Shown here: positions 1-7,084 of the stretch, piece by piece
How the letters are laid out: each line of letters begins with the position of its first letter
How positions within the stretch are numbered: the first letter of the stretch is position 1
NCBI RefSeq assembly: GCF_001636405.1
Contig: NZ_KV440950.1
Coordinates: 2,689,712-2,753,711, forward strand
Length of the DNA: 64,000 nt
Origin: Peribacillus frigoritolerans
GTDB lineage: Bacteria; Bacillota; Bacilli; Bacillales; DSM-1321
Direction of reading: 5' to 3'
Notes under the pieces: generated by a model
What the model saw: the letters and a program-made list of their open reading frames with translations, nothing else
The model's database searches: none
Told to the model about the DNA's origin: nothing
Position numbers and translations under genes: made by a program

Positions 1-684
1 TAATTTTGAAAGTTCAGCACCTGTTTCATAAACCGGCAAAGTTTCAAACATAAAACGATGGAATTGAAAAGCTTCCCTGGCACCGTCGTAACCAGGGTCT
101 TCAACTATAATACTCTGGAATTCATCCTTCAGTATATGTCCCAGGTATACAAGCATTTGTTGGGTACTGCTTCCGATAATAATTGCATTTGCATTTGTTT
201 TCACTCCGCGTGATTGGAATAAATATGAAGAGATTTGTTCGCGCAGGCATTCTTCCCCAAATGGTTCCCCGTATCGAAAGCTATCCTGTAATGTTAATAC
301 TTGATTAGCCATTCTCCTCCAAATTTTCAGTGGGAAATGTGTTTGATCAACGGCATCTGCCCTGAAATTAACTTCCGGAGGTCTCTTGGACCCAGTCTGC
401 TTTTTATCATAAGAGATTAAGGGTTCCTGAAATATACGGGGTTCTAACTCGTTTGCAAAATAACCTTTTCTGCCCTCTCCACGAATATACCCTTCAGCAA
501 CAAGTTGTTCATATGCCAGTAAAGTTGTATTGCGGCTTACATGTAAGGAATCTGCAAGTTGCCGAATGGAGGGTAATTGCTCATTCGCCGAAATGTCTCC
601 TTGTTCTATATATGATTTGAACTTCTCATAGATTTGTTTGTATTTTGGGGCGCTATCATTGAACGTAAAAATGGTATTATTCAT
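1..684 (-). CDS. MocR/PdxR-type GntR regulator with aminotransferase domain (partial, N-terminal part)
   Basis: The reading frame is open to the left edge, so only the first ~228 residues are present. Residues ~8-75 form a GntR winged helix (LPSIRQLADSLHVSRNTT as the recognition region). From ~residue 110 the sequence turns into a PLP-dependent aminotransferase-like fold (RYGEPFGEECLREQIS, later VEDPGYDGAREAF). This arrangement defines the MocR family. Two ATGs occur, at 690 and 684. The AGAGGGA motif abuts the first but sits 6 nt before the second, so 684 is preferred. It is divergent from paiB. MocR proteins usually control the neighbouring divergent gene, but the effector here is unknown. 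The catalytic lysine lies outside the window. Confidence 0.85.
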   Translation of the reverse strand, partial: MNNTIFTFNDSAPKYKQIYEKFKSYIEQGDISANEQLPSIRQLADSLHVSRNTTLLAYEQLVAEGYIRGEGRKGYFANELEPRIFQEPLISYDKKQTGSKRPPEVNFRADAVDQTHFPLKIWRRMANQVLTLQDSFRYGEPFGEECLREQISSYLFQSRGVKTNANAIIIGSSTQQMLVYLGHILKDEFQSIIVEDPGYDGAREAFQFHRFMFETLPVYETGAELSKL

Positions 685-736
685 TTGCATTCCCTCTGAC
701 ATGTATATTTGTTTAATATTGTACCTTTTTTCATGT

Positions 737-796
737 CAACTTGTATAATAATATTTTTTTATCGGATATTTATTTTAAAAATTCAAATACAAGTTG
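737..796. promoter_or_regulatory. Inverted repeat in the mocR-paiB divergent intergenic region
   Basis: CAACTTGTAT at 737-746 is repeated in perfect inverted orientation as ATACAAGTTG at 787-796, with 40 bp between. The left arm overlaps a TATAAT-like element (744-749). The right arm ends just before the paiB ribosome binding site. A long dyad between divergent genes fits an operator for the MocR-type regulator. That role is an inference; only the dyad is observed. Confidence 0.5.
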
Positions 797-810
797 AAAG
801 GAAGATTATT

Positions 811-1434
811 GTGTACATTCCTAAGCAATATCGTATGAAAAATGAAGAAGCAGTTCAAATTATGAAGTCTAACCCGTTTGCCTTATTGATTACTATTAAT
901 GAACATCGTCCCTTGGCTACTCATATTCCTTTGGAAATTCGCGAAGATGAAGGGAAAATCTATGCAACTGGGCATATTGCATACGGAAACATGCAGAAAA
1001 AGACTTTAGACAATAATAGTGATGTGTTACTGATTTTTCAAGGGCAGCACGCTTACATTTCATCAAGTTGGTATCAGTGCGAAGAGGTTCCAACATGGGA
1101 TTATCTAGCTGTACATGCGTATGGATCAGCGCGTTTAATCACTGAAGACGAGCTGATTTCCTCCTTGGATACTATGCTTAATCATTATGAGGGTCACCGA
1201 GAAAATGGCCGGACCTGGGAAACGTTTGATCCAGAGTTGCTTAAGAGTGAAATGAAAGGAATAGTGGGCTTTGAAATTGAAATCACATCTATTCAAGCTG
1301 CAGCCAAAATGAGTCAAAATCGCAATGACACCGATTACAAAGCGATTATTACAGAGCTTGAAAAATCAAATGAACATGGGGAAATTCAGGTTGCACAATG
1401 GATGCGAGATCAAAGGAAAGGGTCAATTGAATGA
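811..1434 (+). CDS. paiB: PaiB family FMN-binding protein (negative transcriptional regulator family)
   Basis: The product has 207 residues starting MYIPKQYRM, the size of Bacillus subtilis PaiB. It has the split-barrel FMN-binding fold of the pyridoxamine-phosphate oxidase clan, with family motifs LATHIPLEI (about residues 35-43), HAYISSSWY and VPTWDYLAVH. The frame stays open upstream to an ATG at 709, but GTG 811 has a good GAAAGGAAGA site just ahead, and PaiB proteins begin at this motif. PaiB is linked to sporulation and protease control in B. subtilis, where it is co-transcribed with the PaiA acetyltransferase. No paiA is present here; the gene stands alone, divergent from the MocR regulator. 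A flavin-binding enzyme of unknown substrate is the alternative reading. Confidence 0.85.
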   Translation: MYIPKQYRMKNEEAVQIMKSNPFALLITINEHRPLATHIPLEIREDEGKIYATGHIAYGNMQKKTLDNNSDVLLIFQGQHAYISSSWYQCEEVPTWDYLAVHAYGSARLITEDELISSLDTMLNHYEGHRENGRTWETFDPELLKSEMKGIVGFEIEITSIQAAAKMSQNRNDTDYKAIITELEKSNEHGEIQVAQWMRDQRKGSIE

Positions 1435-1674
1435 TTGGCATATTACTAGGGTTTGCTATGGCACCCCTAAAAGCAAAAATGGTGTTTATCATTTAGGTAA
1501 GTCAAAACCATTCCTTACAGACAAAAGCTCATTATAAAACAGTTGGAACATATTCCTTTTCTAAATGAGCAACAAATCGCCTCCTTGATGAAAACGAACA
1601 AGTGTAATCTTGCTTTCACCATCAAGGAGGAGCCCAATAAATCTTGTGCCAAAATACAATAAGGAGTTGCTTTT

Positions 1675-2313
1675 ATGGAGTTTTCTAATATTTGGCTATT
1701 TGTAATTGCTGCTGCTACATTGTTAATAATACCTGGACCGGCTGTGTTGTATATTATGGCAAGAAGTATAGACCAAGGGAAGAAAGCGGGCATAGTATCA
1801 GTTCTTGGTGTATCACTTGGCGGTTCTGTTCACGTTTTAGCTGGAGCGATTGGAGTTTCAGCGATCCTTATGACATCAGCAACAGCCTTTAATATCGTTA
1901 AATACTTGGGTGCTGCTTATCTTATCTATCTGGGGTGCAGGACTTTATTTTCTACATCTGATCGAACGACTTCAGAAATTCCAACAGCCCCTAGCAAAAA
2001 GTTAGTAAAGATATTTTACGAATCTGCGCTCGTGGAAGTAATGAATCCTAAGACAGCACTCTTTTTTTTAGCCTTCTTTCCGCAATTCATATCACCTTCG
2101 GCCGTATCAGTCACAATACAGTTTTTACTTTTAGGAATTATATTTATTATCCTAGCTTTTATTAGTGATGGTCTGTATGCAGTACTTGCAGCAAGTATTA
2201 GAAAGCGGATTCTGGGTACTGAAGTGAATTCTAGGTTGCAGAATCGGATAACTGGTTATTTATATATTGTTCTAGGGGTATTCTCCGTCTTTGCTAGCCC
2301 CTCCAAAACATAA
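1675..2313 (+). CDS. LysE/RhtB family amino-acid exporter
   Basis: The 212-residue membrane protein opens with a hydrophobic helix ending in IIPGPAVLYIMARSI, the PGP motif of LysE/RhtB exporters. It has about six predicted transmembrane segments, including a central YLGAAYLIYLGCRTL helix. MNPKTALFFLAFFPQF at about residues 123-138 is the second family signature. These proteins export amino acids or derivatives by proton exchange; the substrate cannot be read here. The start is supported by AAGGAG (1661-1666). The 240 bp between paiB and this gene show only short broken reading frames. Confidence 0.88.
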   Translation: MEFSNIWLFVIAAATLLIIPGPAVLYIMARSIDQGKKAGIVSVLGVSLGGSVHVLAGAIGVSAILMTSATAFNIVKYLGAAYLIYLGCRTLFSTSDRTTSEIPTAPSKKLVKIFYESALVEVMNPKTALFFLAFFPQFISPSAVSVTIQFLLLGIIFIILAFISDGLYAVLAASIRKRILGTEVNSRLQNRITGYLYIVLGVFSVFASPSKT

Positions 2314-2598
2314 GAGTACTTGATAAAAGTCGATTCTACTAAGATATAAGTAAAACGAAATGGAAAGATATTTTATGCCTAGGTTTATCATTGATGAAGA
2401 TTTTTGGTTGTTATTCCCTCATGCAATTGCATGCTTTAAAGTCAATGGCAGCCTCAATTTTACGAACCACCTAGATCGCAGGCACCAGTTGACCTCCCTG
2501 AATAAAATCATGTTTAGAAGGCATTCTCATCACACAAGTTTTTTTAATAATTCGGTTAAAGACAATGAAGACTCTTGGCAAAAGGTTTCTATCTAAAG

Positions 2599-2730
2599 AT
2601 TTGGAGCGGAAGTGCGAGACTCCTGCGGGAAAAACGTGTCAAGGGGAGACCCCCCAGGCGCAAAGGTGCAGAGGAGGCTTCCCCGCGACCGTCCGTTGAA
2701 AGCAAGTGCCTGGAGCGGAAATCAACATCC
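2599..2730 (+). repeat. Dispersed palindromic repeat, copy A
   Basis: This ~130 bp GC-rich element begins with TTGGAGCGGAAGTGCGAGAC and contains CTCCTGCGGGAAAAACG, GGGGAGACC, GAGGAGGCTTCC and GTGCCTGGAGCGG. It ends with a copy of GAAATCAACATC. The same ordered blocks occur at 2824, 37310, 40823 (partial), 59269 (inverted) and 62341. Copy A is the more diverged member of the tandem A/B pair downstream of the LysE gene. Confidence 0.85.
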
Positions 2731-2823
2731 AAATGGTACAGGCAAGGCAAAAACTGTAGATTCAATCATATAGACATGGGAGCCACAGTTTGTAGACTAC
2801 CATCTAAAAGCTAAACCAAAGTT

Positions 2824-3016
2824 GATTGGAGAGAAAGGTGCGAGACTCCTGCGGGAAAAACGCGTCCAGGGGAGACCCGCAGGAGCAAAGGCTCCGAGGA
2901 GGCTTCCCGGACTGCCCGCGGAAAGCGAGTGCCTGGAGCGTAAATCAACGTCTAAATAGTACACCCATAAAAAACCATAGGCATACTCATTTTTCATCGA
3001 ATTTGCCTACAGTCTG
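2824..3016 (+). repeat. Dispersed palindromic repeat, copy B
   Basis: This is a near match of copy C at 37310. It begins GATTGGAGAGAAAGGTGCGA, continues with CTCCTGCGGGAAAAACGCGT and the GGAGGCTTCCCGGACTGCCC block, and closes with GAGTGCCTGGAGCG and AAATCAACG. The 3' part (about 2979-3016) is a weaker hairpin region ending in TTTGCCTACAGTCTGAG, a tail shared with copies C and F. Confidence 0.85.
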
Positions 3017-3077
3017 AGATAAGGGCACTATTATACTCTTATTTTTTCTTTGATAATTGCAGCCTTTTTATACTTAA

Positions 3078-3195
3078 CAAATATGTTGTCATACTCGGTT
3101 TTCAAGTAATTCATCATCTTTTGTTTTTAACGGGAATTATGAAAGTAAAAGGAAAGTCGTTCAAAAAAAGAGAAGGGTTTTATCAAAAAGGGTCA
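3078..3195 (-). pseudogene. Remnant of the 90-residue hypothetical gene found intact at 37567-37839
   Basis: On the minus strand this region matches the 3' end of the small gene at 37567-37839 (CATACTCGGTTTTCAAGTAA, AATTCATCAT, GGAAAGTCGT). Small insertions and deletions break the frame, and similarity stops near 3195, so the 5' half is missing. Function is unknown. Confidence 0.6.
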
Positions 3196-3251
3196 AAAAG
3201 AACGTTTAATTCTTATTGTTTATTTGATACAGGTATTTTTAGAATTGAGGT

Positions 3252-3297
3252 ACTGTCACATGACCTGGATTGATGGGCACTGTGACGGTCTTTTTTT
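3252..3297 (+). terminator. Rho-independent terminator-like hairpin
   Basis: ACTGTCACA (3252-3260) pairs with TGTGACGGT (3281-3289) across a 20-nt loop and is followed by CTTTTTTT. No intact plus-strand gene lies directly upstream, so it may be left over from the duplicated block or serve lysE read-through. Confidence 0.5.
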
Positions 3298-3382
3298 AGG
3301 TGTATGAGTTTTTTTATGCAACGGGTAGTTGCACATTTGCAGGAAACTGCAAGATAAAGCTTGGATTACAGTCTAACATCAG

Positions 3383-3415
3383 TAAAAAAGGGAGCTTGTA
3401 TAAAAACAAGCTCCC
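3383..3415 (-). terminator. Terminator of the isochorismatase-like gene
   Basis: GGGAGCTTGT (3390-3399) pairs perfectly with ACAAGCTCCC (3406-3415). Read on the minus strand the stem is followed by TTTTTT, placing it just beyond the stop of the gene at 3458-4003. Confidence 0.8.
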
Positions 3416-3457
3416 ACTTATAATAAATTATTAGTTCTACAAGGTTGTATTATTTTT

Positions 3458-4003
3458 TTATTCCAGGAAATCCTCGGTCGAAATTACATTGGCATACATA
3501 CCGTTAAGTGCTCTGACAAAGGCATAATGGACCTGGTCAGCTGGAACGACCTTATCTTGATAAGATAAGTCCCTTGTCGCACATGCATCTTCAATAAGAG
3601 TAGTTTCAAAGCCTAAATCCACTGCAGCTCTGACTGTGGCATCAATGCACATATGTGTCATCATACCTACAATCACTAGCTTTGTTACTCCTTTTTCTTT
3701 TAATTTGCTTTCTAATTCAGTCTGTAAAAAGCTGTTAGGGAAATGTTTTATGATAATGCTTTCGTGTTCTAATGGTAGAACAGCTTCATTCAGTTTAACT
3801 CCATCCGTATTCGGAAGAAAAAAGCCTAACCCAGGATCACTAGCGATATGCTGGACATGAAAAATATTATCTTTGTTATTCTGCCTAAACCATTCAAGAA
3901 CTTTAGCAGCATTAGCGGCTGCTTTTTCAGGGTTGCTTAATTCCATCTTTCCATTTGGAAAATAGTCATTTTGAATATCGACAATGATTAAAGCTGTGCT
4001 CAT
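3458..4003 (-). CDS. Isochorismatase-family cysteine hydrolase
   Basis: The 181-residue product carries the cysteine-hydrolase triad layout: Asp in ALIIVDIQNDYF near the N-terminus, Lys in IIIKHFPNSF in the middle, and the nucleophile Cys in VGMMTHMCIDATVRAA. The family cleaves amides, carbamates or vinyl ethers (nicotinamidase, isochorismatase and relatives). The substrate cannot be assigned. The reading frame extends further upstream, but ATG 4003 follows AAAGAGGTGG and gives the normal family N-terminus. It is divergent from the Lrp/AsnC regulator at 4123, which is the likely controller. Confidence 0.85.
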   Translation of the reverse strand: MSTALIIVDIQNDYFPNGKMELSNPEKAAANAAKVLEWFRQNNKDNIFHVQHIASDPGLGFFLPNTDGVKLNEAVLPLEHESIIIKHFPNSFLQTELESKLKEKGVTKLVIVGMMTHMCIDATVRAAVDLGFETTLIEDACATRDLSYQDKVVPADQVHYAFVRALNGMYANVISTEDFLE

Positions 4004-4122
4004 TTTTTCCACCTCTTTAAAAAATTTTAGTACAATATAATGATAAATGATATATTGATTTCTATCGATACTTTGATGAAACACTTTTATATCAAAGCAT
4101 TTCATGGTGAAAGGAATTTATT

Positions 4123-4566
4123 ATGGAACTTGATAACATTGATTTTCAAATCCTTCGGTTATTATCCGAAAATTCACGTATTCAGTGGAAAGACTTAGGT
4201 GAACAAATTCATATGACGGGACAAGCAGTAGGAAATCGGATTAAAAAACTTGAGGAAAATGGAGTAATTAAAGCCTACTCATTAATAGTCGATGAAATGA
4301 AATTAGGACTTTCTTATACAGCATTTGTCATTATTTATATGGAAACAGCAGACCATGATTCGTTTATACGTTTTATTAATGATAGAAATGAGATAGTTGA
4401 AGCTCACCGAGTATCGGGAGAAGGTTGTTACCATTTGAAAATAAAAGTTAACTCCCAAGAACTATTGAATCTTTTTCTTAATAAAATTCTCGATTATGGG
4501 AACTATTCGTTAAATCTATCAATACAAGAAATTAAGCAACATAATCCGTTGACTGCCACAATTTAA
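4123..4566 (+). CDS. Lrp/AsnC family transcriptional regulator
   Basis: The 147-residue protein starts MELDNIDFQILRLLSENSRI, the usual AsnC-type winged helix opening. The recognition helix is around GQAVGNRIKKLEENGVI (residues ~35-51). A C-terminal RAM ligand-binding domain follows (AYSLIVDEMKLGLSYTAFV, then a betaalphabeta pattern). GGTGAAAGGAA supports the start. It diverges from the hydrolase at 4003 across 119 bp of A/T-rich sequence. Members sense amino acids or related small molecules. The ligand is unknown. Confidence 0.88.
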   Translation: MELDNIDFQILRLLSENSRIQWKDLGEQIHMTGQAVGNRIKKLEENGVIKAYSLIVDEMKLGLSYTAFVIIYMETADHDSFIRFINDRNEIVEAHRVSGEGCYHLKIKVNSQELLNLFLNKILDYGNYSLNLSIQEIKQHNPLTATI

Positions 4567-5359
4567 TAAATATATTTTTTTTTAAAAGAAGATTCTGTAT
4601 TCCCAATCATCATGAATCGTTCCAAGTATGGGGATGTTCGACTGGGACAGTAGCAGTGGGAATAGTCTTTTTTAATATCGTAGATTCGAAGGGAAAAGTA
4701 TAACGTTAGATGATTATGCGCTTGCTGATATTGGTGTTGGAATGGTTGATATAGAAATTGTTAGTTTAGCTCCTGAATTGATGATGACGGGCCAACATTG
4801 TTTGTTTACGTTAATTACCGTAGTAGCAGGGTCTGCTTTCTTATTATTCCCTTAATCGCGGGGGATGTGGGTAAAAGCGGGAATCCGTCAGCAAAGAGGT
4901 GGCAAAGAGATATGCTGTAGACTTAAACAAGGGGATAGATTGTTAACGAAGATGGTCCATGAACTTAATCTAACATGAAACCAGGTGGAGGTTAATTAAT
5001 GTATCGAAGAAATATGGACAAATTACTGTTCTTATAAGCTGGTTACACACACTTTGTTTTTTACTAGGTTAACAAGTGAATGGATTGTACCTGTTCCATT
5101 TTGTTCATCTACGTGCTCAATGTACTTTCCTAGTTGCAGGCTACGTTAGTCATAATTGTTGATTAAGCAATTTCTTCTGCTCGTTTAGCTACCCCATTTG
5201 GTTTGCAACAGTCTTACTATTTGTTCCAATTTCATTAGAAAGAATGTTTTTGTTAAAATAATCCAAAAGTCCTTACTGAACTAATGGGTCTTGCTTTAAA
5301 AAGGGAGGTTGCTGTGGCAGCCTTTTTCTTATGGAACAAATCGGGTTCAGCTTTTAAAA
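4567..5359. other. Non-coding spacer with no recognisable intact gene
   Basis: About 790 bp without a convincing gene. ATTCCCA near 4603 and TGGGAAT near 4660, followed by AGTCTTTTTT, could form a long-loop terminator for the Lrp gene. The rest has short frames interrupted by stops. I could not assign a parent gene. Confidence 0.5.
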
Positions 5360-5648
5360 AAATAGGGCTCCTCAGTGAGATATGGGTAAGACACCACACT
5401 AACTCAAAACCCTATGAGGAACCCTAATATGAAGTTTAAAATGCAAGATAAACAAAATCAACTAAACGATAGAATTTCCATTGGAGTGGATATTGCCCAA
5501 TAATTACATGTGCTAGAGCAGTGAATTCCCGTGGAATTGTAATCGTAGACCCATTTGCATTTGAAAATAATGAAGATGGATTTGTTGGTTTTAAAAAATG
5601 GATGGAGGCAGCCATTGTGGGAGTGGAGCCTATAGTCATCACACACTA
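5360..5648 (+). mobile_element. IS110-family transposase remnant (5' end only) with its leader
   Basis: From ATG 5429 the frame reads MKFKMQDKQNQ...ISIGVDIAQ, the N-terminus of IS110-family DEDD transposases with the first acidic residue in GVDIAQ. A stop and frameshift follow near 5500. The other frame continues ARAVNSRGIVIVDPF, NNEDGFVGFKKWMEA and VGVEPIVIT, then ends beside the araR stop. The leader contains a long-range stem: AGGGCTCCTCA (5364-5374) with TGAGGAACCCT (5415-5425), one mismatch. Only ~70 of ~400 codons remain, so the element is dead. Confidence 0.8.
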
Positions 5649-5651
5649 AGG

Positions 5652-6743
5652 TTATTGTATGTCTAACTCTTTGACAGTTTCGCCTTCAATTAACACTGGC
5701 TGATAATAGGTTTCGTTTGGTAAATCCTTCTTTCCTTGTAATTTCTTAATGACCCAATCAGCTGCATCATGTCCCATTTGTTCTTGTGGGTGTGTTAATG
5801 TCGTTAGTTTGATATTGGCATTTTTCGCAATATAGGAATTGTCCTGGCCAATAATTGATAAATGTTCGGGAATAGAAATATCGAGTTGTCTGCATACATT
5901 TACTACTTCCAAACCTACCTCGTCGTTATAACAAACAATGGCAGACAACACGTCTCTATTTTCATTTAGGAACTCTTTCAAGTTCGTGTATAGGTCTAGC
6001 TTCGTTTCTGTAGTATACGAAAGCAATTGTTCTGGTTGAAAGCGTAATTTGGCTTCTCCAAGTGCTTTTATATACCCCTTCATTCGATACTTTCCTTGTA
6101 AGTCATCCATTTTAGCAATGAGTCCGATTTGTGTGTGTCCTTTCGAAATCAATTCTTTTGTTGCGAGGTAGCTTGACTGCACATCATCCAGGCAAAAGAA
6201 AGGAACCTCTAATTCTTCATAATAAGCGTTGATCATGATGAATGGAACCTCTTGTTCCTTAAATGATAGGTAGTAACCGATGTTGGGATTGTATAGATTG
6301 CTTTTTGTAGGTTCAATGATCATACCATCCACGCCAAATGACAACATCATTTCCAAGGCTTTCTTTTCTTGTTCAACATCATTATTTGTACTGGCTAATA
6401 GTAACGAATAATTATCTTCATTCAATCTTCTTTCAATTCCGCGGATAATAGAAGGGAAAATGTAATCAGAAATGTAGGTAGTGATTACACCAATCGTTTT
6501 ATTTTTGGAATTGCCACCAGATTTTGATTGATATTGGTTACTAACATATGTGCCAGATCCTTTTTCACTTCTCAAGAATCCCTCGTTTGATAATTCTAAA
6601 ATGGACTTTCGTACAGTGTGTCGGCTAACGTTGTACATTTCTTGCATGACGGATTCAGTAGGAATTTGGTCCCCTACACTATATTCACCTGTAAGGATTT
6701 TATTTTTTAAATCATCAATGATTACCTGATACTTTGGTTTCAT
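5652..6743 (-). CDS. araR: Arabinose operon repressor AraR (GntR-type DNA-binding domain, LacI-type effector domain)
   Basis: The 363-residue product begins with a GntR winged helix (PTESVMQEMYNVSRHTVRKS, residues ~28-47, then GSGTYVSNQYQ). It continues as a LacI/GalR periplasmic-binding-like domain (TIGVITTYISDYIFPSIIRG; GLIAKMDDLQGKYRMKGY; SIIGQDNSYIA). This chimeric layout and length match Bacillus AraR, which releases DNA on binding L-arabinose. It is divergent from araB-araD-araA. Operator-like sites lie upstream of both transcription units, so it probably represses the operon and itself. The ATG is preceded by GAAGTGAGG. The gene's 3' end abuts the IS110 remnant. Confidence 0.93.
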   Translation of the reverse strand: MKPKYQVIIDDLKNKILTGEYSVGDQIPTESVMQEMYNVSRHTVRKSILELSNEGFLRSEKGSGTYVSNQYQSKSGGNSKNKTIGVITTYISDYIFPSIIRGIERRLNEDNYSLLLASTNNDVEQEKKALEMMLSFGVDGMIIEPTKSNLYNPNIGYYLSFKEQEVPFIMINAYYEELEVPFFCLDDVQSSYLATKELISKGHTQIGLIAKMDDLQGKYRMKGYIKALGEAKLRFQPEQLLSYTTETKLDLYTNLKEFLNENRDVLSAIVCYNDEVGLEVVNVCRQLDISIPEHLSIIGQDNSYIAKNANIKLTTLTHPQEQMGHDAADWVIKKLQGKKDLPNETYYQPVLIEGETVKELDIQ

Positions 6744-6794
6744 TAAACCTCACTTCTTCCATAGTTGTTTGCATTCTAATTTATCGCTTAAAAT

Positions 6795-6810
6795 ATTTGT
6801 GCGGACATAT
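6795..6810. promoter_or_regulatory. AraR operator-like site upstream of araR
   Basis: ATTTGTGCGGACATAT matches the known AraR box (ATTTGTACGTACAAAT) at 13 of 16 positions and keeps the two-fold arrangement. It lies 52 bp upstream of the araR start, as expected for autoregulation. The consensus is established in B. subtilis; the assignment here is by similarity. Confidence 0.7.
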
Positions 6811-6993
6811 TTTACCATAATTTTTGAATAATTTAAAACAAATCATCTTATTTTTTGTATAAAGTTTTATATTCCGCCTACCTATTTACCTTTAGGTTTC
6901 ATGTCGGATAACTTCCTTTAATACAAATTCATGACTTTAAGGTGAGGATGGAGTATGCCGTCTGGAAGTTGTAAGTATAAATAATATAAAATA

Positions 6994-7022
6994 TTGACAA
7001 ATGTACGTACAAAAAATATAAT
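6994..7022 (+). promoter_or_regulatory. araB operon promoter with embedded AraR operator
   Basis: TTGACA (6994-6999) and TATAAT (7017-7022) are separated by exactly 17 bp, a consensus sigma-A promoter. The spacer holds the palindrome TGTACGTACA (7002-7011), the core of the AraR box. Its flanks (6999-7014) give 13 of 16 matches to the B. subtilis operator. AraR bound here would cover the space between -35 and -10 and block RNA polymerase. Confidence 0.85.
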
Positions 7023-7055
7023 ATGGTTGTTAATAAATTTAAGCGCCTCCTTTTA

Positions 7056-7070
7056 TTGAAAGCGCTGACA
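7056..7070 (+). promoter_or_regulatory. Catabolite-responsive element (cre) in the araB leader
   Basis: TTGAAAGCGCTGACA fits the cre consensus WTGNAARCGNWWNCA at all but one position. It lies ~35 bp downstream of the -10 box and just before the ribosome binding site, a location where CcpA acts as a roadblock. This predicts glucose repression of araBDA on top of AraR control. Confidence 0.75.
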
Positions 7071-7084
7071 GAAGGGGGATTAAC

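Larger units (their letters stand above)
2719..3195. repeat. Duplicated intergenic block (partner at 37206-37700)
   Basis: From GAAATCAACATCC onward this stretch parallels 37206-37700. Shared blocks are AATCATATAGACA, TTTGTAGACTAC, CTAAAAG, AAACCAAAGTTGATTGGAGA, the whole palindromic repeat, and then CATACTCGGTTTTCAAGTAA. The two copies run in the same direction, so this is a segmental duplication about 34 kb apart. Here the small gene contained in the block has decayed. Confidence 0.8.

Noticed and set aside
1435..1674. Possible small gene between paiB and the LysE gene (frame reading QLEHIPFLNEQQIASLMKTN)
   Set aside because: It is protein-like for ~45 codons but has no start codon with a ribosome binding site and no recognisable family.
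2797..2997. Open reading frames inside the palindromic repeats (also at 37290-37503 and 2575-2814)
   Set aside because: They recur in all repeat copies because of the GC-rich repeat sequence, exist on both strands and lack ribosome binding sites and family features.
4740..4860. Possible membrane-protein start (MVDIEIVSLAPELMMTGQ)
   Set aside because: It stops after about 40 codons without a ribosome binding site or recognisable domain.
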